Assembly (NCBI GenBank): GCA_003265895.1
Contig: QFBS01000013.1
Location: 1-42,032, forward strand
From: Candidatus Marinamargulisbacteria bacterium SCGC AG-410-N11
Lineage (GTDB): Bacteria; Margulisbacteria; Marinamargulisbacteria; GCA-2716485; AG-410-N11
DNA length: 42,032 nt
Reading direction: 5' to 3'
Positions 38,553 to 42,032 of the stretch are shown piece after piece; the first letter of the stretch is position 1; each line of letters begins with the position of its first letter. The position numbers were made by a program, and so were the translations under genes. Under the pieces are notes generated by a model. That model saw only the letters and a program-made list of their open reading frames with translations, was not told where the DNA came from and searched no databases.

Positions 38553-39651
38553 TTAGGAGATAATCGTTTTGTTTTGATATTGGGCAAATAGTTTTTGCGT
38601 AATTGAGTAGTTTTTTTCTTTTAGTTTTATAACTAAAAATGTTATTGTACAGAGTTCTATGGTTTTTAGATGTTTTATGAAATAGTAGAGTGAAAAATGT
38701 TTATGAAAAAATGTGTTTGAAAACCCGTCATATTTTTTTGAAAATTGTATATATTTATTAATTAATCGATTAGGGGTCCAATTTTTAAATATTAGAGGGA
38801 TATGTAGTAGGGTATAGGAAGTTATAATATTTAGTAAATATATCCATAAAATAAGTATTATGGTTGAATTGAGGTTTAAATTATGCAATGGCTGTTCTGT
38901 TATTGATAGGATCAGGTTTTGATCGATTGTAATATTCCACAAAAAAATGGATGTGATTATCATTAATAATGATAATGTTGTTACTCTAAGGGTTAAAAAC
39001 GTAAAAAAAAATATAAGTAACAAAAATACTAGTCCCCATTTTTGAAAAGGGATAATAATTAAACAAATTCCGGTTATAAACTCTATAATGATAGCTTTCC
39101 AATTTAGAATTTTGTATATAAAACTTTTAGATATTTTATTAAATATAAAAAATAGTATTCCCTAGCTGGGATTTACTAATGGATACTCTATGTCTTTGTT
39201 TTGTTTGTATCCGAATTTTAGTTTGCATATGTTTGCTGATAATACAATTACCCCTAGTTCAATTTTAAATATAGTTAGTAATAATAATATACTTGAGTTA
39301 TTAGGTATTAATTGTATAATTTCATAGTTAGAGAGATAGTAGGTAAAATATATATCCATGAAATCCTGGGGTTAAAATACTTTTTATATCCTGTTTGATA
39401 TAAAGATGTCTAAAAATTAAAAAAAGAGATAATGAAGCGATTAAAGTAAACTGATTTAAAATTAGGGTTATTCTTGATAAGAACCAAATTAAACTAATTA
39501 TAAATCCTATTATTTTTATGGGTTGTTTTGTATTAGAAAAATTTGAATAAAAGTAGGGTATTGATAAAAGAAAATCGAAAAAAATGCATATTCCGATACA
39601 TTTTTTAAATGTTATTTCTACATTAATTGTAATAGTGTAGGTAGTATTTTT
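38553..39651 (-). pseudogene. Broken multi-spanning membrane protein gene, possibly HTTM family
   Basis: Three consecutive bottom-strand pieces read as one hydrophobic protein of about 360 aa. Piece 1 (39651-39328) has no normal start codon and ends in TAA in the frame of 39360. Piece 2 (39359-39162) continues one frame over and ends in a single TAG at 39164-39162. Piece 3 (39161-38553) follows in the same frame as piece 2 with no other stop for 202 codons. Segments such as GVIVLSANICKLKFGY and IIIEFITGICLII suggest the HTTM (vitamin K-carboxylase-like) membrane domain, tentatively. Neighbouring 38427-38552 and 39652-39706 hold nothing recognisable. Sequencing error is the alternative to decay. 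Confidence 0.6.
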
Positions 39652-39706
39652 CTAGATAATATAAAATCTAAAAACTTGCTTTTATAAGAGATTTAATCCT
39701 TTGAAA

Positions 39707-39780
39707 TGGCTGGGGTGGCTGGATTCGAACCAACGATCACGGGATCAAAACCCGGTGCCTTGCCGCTTGGCTACACCCCA
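39707..39780 (-). tRNA. tRNA-Gln (anticodon TTG)
   Basis: Bottom strand from 39780. Acceptor stem TGGGGTG pairs with CACCCCA, discriminator G, CCA encoded (39709-39707). Anticodon loop TTTTGAT gives TTG, reading CAA/CAG. The T arm contains GGTTCGAATCC. The canonical cloverleaf is complete. It has its own promoter and a hairpin in its 5' leader. Confidence 0.95.
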
Positions 39781-39785
39781 GAATA

Positions 39786-39829
39786 ACTGACCTGTCGAAT
39801 ATTGATATTTAAATTCGCTCCAGGTCAGT
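39786..39829 (-). other. Hairpin in the 5' leader of tRNA-Gln
   Basis: ACTGACCTG (39786-39794) pairs with CAGGTCAGT (39821-39829), and inside it CGAAT (39796-39800) pairs with ATTCG (39813-39817). It begins at about the predicted transcription start and ends just before the tRNA. It may guide processing or protect the leader. Confidence 0.55.
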
Positions 39830-39835
39830 GGATTT

Positions 39836-39864
39836 ATTATAATAGAAATTTTTTTTTGGTGCAA
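39836..39864 (-). promoter_or_regulatory. Promoter of tRNA-Gln
   Basis: Bottom strand TTGCAC (39864-39859), a 17-base spacer with an A tract, and perfect TATAAT (39841-39836). Located between the two tRNA genes, so tRNA-Gln can be made independently of recJ and tRNA-Arg. Confidence 0.6.
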
Positions 39865-39872
39865 CATGCTTT

Positions 39873-39949
39873 TGGCGCGCCCGAGAGGAGTCGAACCTCT
39901 AACCTCCTGATCCGTAGTCAGGTGCTCTATCCAATTAAGCTACGGGCGC
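39873..39949 (-). tRNA. tRNA-Arg (anticodon ACG)
   Basis: Bottom strand from 39949. Acceptor GCGCCCG pairs with CGGGCGC, discriminator G, CCA encoded (39875-39873). Anticodon loop CTACGGA gives ACG, whose A is normally edited to inosine by TadA to read CGU/CGC/CGA. T arm AGAGG-TTCGACT-CCTCT. Begins only six bases after the recJ stop, so it is likely co-transcribed with recJ or driven from inside it. Confidence 0.95.
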
Positions 39950-39955
39950 TTTAAT

Positions 39956-41950
39956 CTAATCTAATCCTTTATTAGAAGGGCGGATATCTAAAATATTTAA
40001 CTGAATACTTTGTATTGAGTTATCTTTTTTTCGCCATCTTGGATTGTTTTCTATCGTGAAAATTAGGTTGAAGGTGTCAATTTTTGATCGAATTGATTTT
40101 AATTTTTGATATTTTTCCCGTAGACCAAACCCAACGGCTTGAATCTCGTTAGTAGATACTTGGTCGTCTAGTACATTAAATCGAATGTGAGGCTTTAGTA
40201 GGCTTTGATATTTGTTTCCAAAGGATCTTCCTTTGGTTATTTTACAATTTTCTAAATAGAAAATAGGAAAGTCAAAATTTTGACCATATGGAGATATTTC
40301 ATCTAACATATCCAAAAATTTAGGGGATATTTGTTGAAACTCTATTTTGTCTATTATATCGTAAGAGTATTGAAATTTTTCATTATTTAATTTGGACATC
40401 TCGCTATTTAAGACATCTTCGAATAAATCAAAGTTGTCTTTATGGATTGTAAACCCACAGGCTTGAGAATGGCCACCAAATGCATTGACTAGTTTTTTTG
40501 TATTATAAGTGGTAATAACTTCATTTTGAAATATTTTTGTATTATGTTCTTTTTCACATAGTGTTTCAACATTATCTAATATATTGTACATGTCAATTGT
40601 AGGGATACTTCTAACGGAAGCTTTTAAGTAATTACTATTATCACTTTCAGTAAGTATTATTGCTGGTCGTAGATATCTTTCTTTTAGTCTATCAGTTACA
40701 ATTCCAATTATTCCAGAATTCCAATTTTTTCCTCTAACGACAATAATCTTTTTGTTTTCTATATTAATCTGCTTTGTTACAATTCGTTCAATTTCAGTTT
40801 CAATTTTTTCTGTTGCAAATTTTCTTTGTTCATTAACTTCATTAATTTGTTGTGCTTTGTTAATTGTTGTCGGCATGGTTTCTTTTTTTTGTTGGCTAAT
40901 ATTTAAAACAGTTTTAAATATATTGCCAATTTCTATTGCTTTTTGTGCATTCTTTTTTCCTACTCCCACTAATAAAAGATCAACAACTATTTTTGAGTCC
41001 GGAATTCCTTCATCTGGATTTCCTATTCTTCCAGGGGCATTTAACCTTGGTATTATTGTTCTGGATAAGTCTCTTGCCTTACTAAGCTTTTGAGATTTAT
41101 CAATGCATATTTTTTTTAAGCATTTAAGACCTTCACGTTTTGTTGTATTAAAATGAATGATCCCTTGTTTTACGATTAGTCTATTCATTTTATTGGTCAT
41201 TGACATACGGTCAGATAAGGTACCAAGGGTACATATACATATTAAAAAGTTTAATAGACTTTCGGGAAGTTCAATTTTGAAATATTCAAATGTTGCGATT
41301 ATGAATTTAAGAGCAACACCTGCCCCAGATAGATTTTTAAATAGTGTATCATGCTTAATAAGTTGAGGGTTAATAATTGCTACAGATTTTGGTAGTATAT
41401 TACCGATTATATGGTGATCTGTAATAATAATATCAATGTTTTTTTCATTCGCATAATTTGCAGCTTCTAGGTCTTTTGTTCCGCAATCTGTTGTTATAAT
41501 GAGAGATGCTTTTTTTTCAATCGCTTCATCAATAATTCTTATTTGAAGGCCGTGACCTTCTTGTGATCTTATAGGAAAGTCGTATATTATATCAGCGCCA
41601 AGATGGCGTAACCCTGCTACTAGAATTGTTGTTCCTGAGATTCCGTCAGCATCAGGGTCTCCATTGATCATAATTTTTTCTTTATTTTTAATGGCTTGAT
41701 GTATTCTTTGGACACCTTTTTTTAGTTCTTCGGGGGGAGTTACTTCGCTGTAGTCTGTTAATAATGATGATTCTGGATTAATAAATGAATTTATTTCATT
41801 TTGAGTACCTATTTTTCTAGCTAAAATTATTTTTGCTAATATAGGGTTGATTTTTAAATTTGTAGAAAGATTAGTAATCGACTCTTCATTTGCTTTGAAC
41901 AAATTCCATCTTTCTTGATTTATAAAAATATCTGACTCTTTATTTAACAT
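39956..41950 (-). CDS. recJ: Single-stranded-DNA exonuclease RecJ
   Basis: A 664-aa DHH-family 5'-3' exonuclease. Metal-binding motifs: GDPDADGISG (97-106), TTDCG (153-157) and DHH (178-180), then PGRIGNP in the linker and FGGHSQACGF of the DHHA1 domain, followed by the OB-fold tail. Longer than many RecJ proteins (about 560-580 aa), partly from a charged insert around residues 350-400. No SD: TATTAT lies 11 bases before the ATG, exactly as at the ferredoxin gene, pointing to a near-leaderless message. Confidence 0.93.
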   Translation of the reverse strand: MLNKESDIFINQERWNLFKANEESITNLSTNLKINPILAKIILARKIGTQNEINSFINPESSLLTDYSEVTPPEELKKGVQRIHQAIKNKEKIMINGDPDADGISGTTILVAGLRHLGADIIYDFPIRSQEGHGLQIRIIDEAIEKKASLIITTDCGTKDLEAANYANEKNIDIIITDHHIIGNILPKSVAIINPQLIKHDTLFKNLSGAGVALKFIIATFEYFKIELPESLLNFLICICTLGTLSDRMSMTNKMNRLIVKQGIIHFNTTKREGLKCLKKICIDKSQKLSKARDLSRTIIPRLNAPGRIGNPDEGIPDSKIVVDLLLVGVGKKNAQKAIEIGNIFKTVLNISQQKKETMPTTINKAQQINEVNEQRKFATEKIETEIERIVTKQINIENKKIIVVRGKNWNSGIIGIVTDRLKERYLRPAIILTESDNSNYLKASVRSIPTIDMYNILDNVETLCEKEHNTKIFQNEVITTYNTKKLVNAFGGHSQACGFTIHKDNFDLFEDVLNSEMSKLNNEKFQYSYDIIDKIEFQQISPKFLDMLDEISPYGQNFDFPIFYLENCKITKGRSFGNKYQSLLKPHIRFNVLDDQVSTNEIQAVGFGLREKYQKLKSIRSKIDTFNLIFTIENNPRWRKKDNSIQSIQLNILDIRPSNKGLD

Positions 41951-41984
41951 AGATATAGCAAATAATACATAATTTATTGGAATT

Positions 41985-42032
41985 ATGAAAGGTTTCTTTT
42001 TTTTTAGTTTTTTAGAAGAACTAGATTTTGTT
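41985..42032 (+). CDS. Possible start of a gene running off the right edge
   Basis: An ATG at 41985 opens a frame with 16 codons and no stop to the window end, beginning MKGFFFFFSFLEELDFV. It is divergent from recJ. The only SD-like bases are TTGGAA. Too short to identify, and could be chance. Confidence 0.25.
   Translation, partial: MKGFFFFSFLEELDFV

Noticed and set aside
39162-39164. UAG recoding (alternative code or pyrrolysine-type read-through)
   Set aside because: pntB, dnaK, dnaJ and recJ end normally at TAG, and the same gene also has a frameshift and no start codon, so decay or error is simpler.

Overview
Low-GC (about 30% G+C by eye), gene-dense bacterial chromosome from a diderm. 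The outer membrane is implied by an LptB/LptG pair, an omptin-like beta-barrel and a lipoprotein. RNase Y directly behind a cinA-recA pair is an arrangement common on the Firmicutes/Cyanobacteria side of the tree. Together with the split three-subunit transhydrogenase and a marine-looking lipoprotein, this suggests a diderm candidate lineage such as Margulisbacteria/Marinamargulisbacteria. That placement is inference, not proof. SOD and peroxiredoxin imply contact with oxygen. I see no phage, IS element, CRISPR array or rRNA.

Layout. 20-4254 (+): a GlcD-type FAD oxidoreductase, then proton-translocating transhydrogenase pntAA-pntAB-pntB. 4255-5483 (-): nadA translationally coupled to a small ferredoxin. 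5581-8003 (+): an omptin-like outer-membrane protease, then peroxiredoxin and SOD. 8028-9104 (-): bioB. 9343-11205 (+): a 620-aa conserved protein of unknown function. 11391-13145 (-): thiC. 13429-21050 (+): a nine-gene Mrp-type cation/proton antiporter operon. 21051-21688: a non-coding stretch made mostly of an old tandem duplication of the hppA 3' end. 21689-23962 (-): hppA, a K+-dependent and probably Na+-pumping membrane pyrophosphatase. 24081-31979 (-): rpe, a Gfo/Idh oxidoreductase, metK, a cinA-like gene, recA, rny, lptB and lptG, mostly with 1-4 base overlaps. 32153-36033 (+): grpE-dnaK-dnaJ. 36034-37431 (-): an exonuclease I-like nuclease. 37524-38426 (+): a lipoprotein. 38553-39651 (-): a broken multi-spanning membrane protein gene. 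39707-41950 (-): tRNA-Gln, tRNA-Arg and recJ. A possible new gene starts at the right edge.

How the parts fit. Transhydrogenase, Mrp antiporter and pyrophosphatase form an ion-coupled energy block: a Na+ (or H+) gradient made from PPi hydrolysis lies next to an antiporter able to exchange Na+ and H+. NadA, BioB and ThiC are oxygen-sensitive Fe-S cofactor enzymes, and a ferredoxin and oxidative-defence genes lie close by. RecA, RecJ and the ExoI-like enzyme are recombination/repair functions.

No wholly new multi-gene system is obvious. The best leads are a terminator-like hairpin inside the leader of hppA, the 620-aa unknown, the omptin-like protease with its full catalytic set, a PncC/CinA-like protein that has lost catalytic residues but is still coupled to recA, the ferredoxin-nadA unit, and signs of leaderless transcripts.
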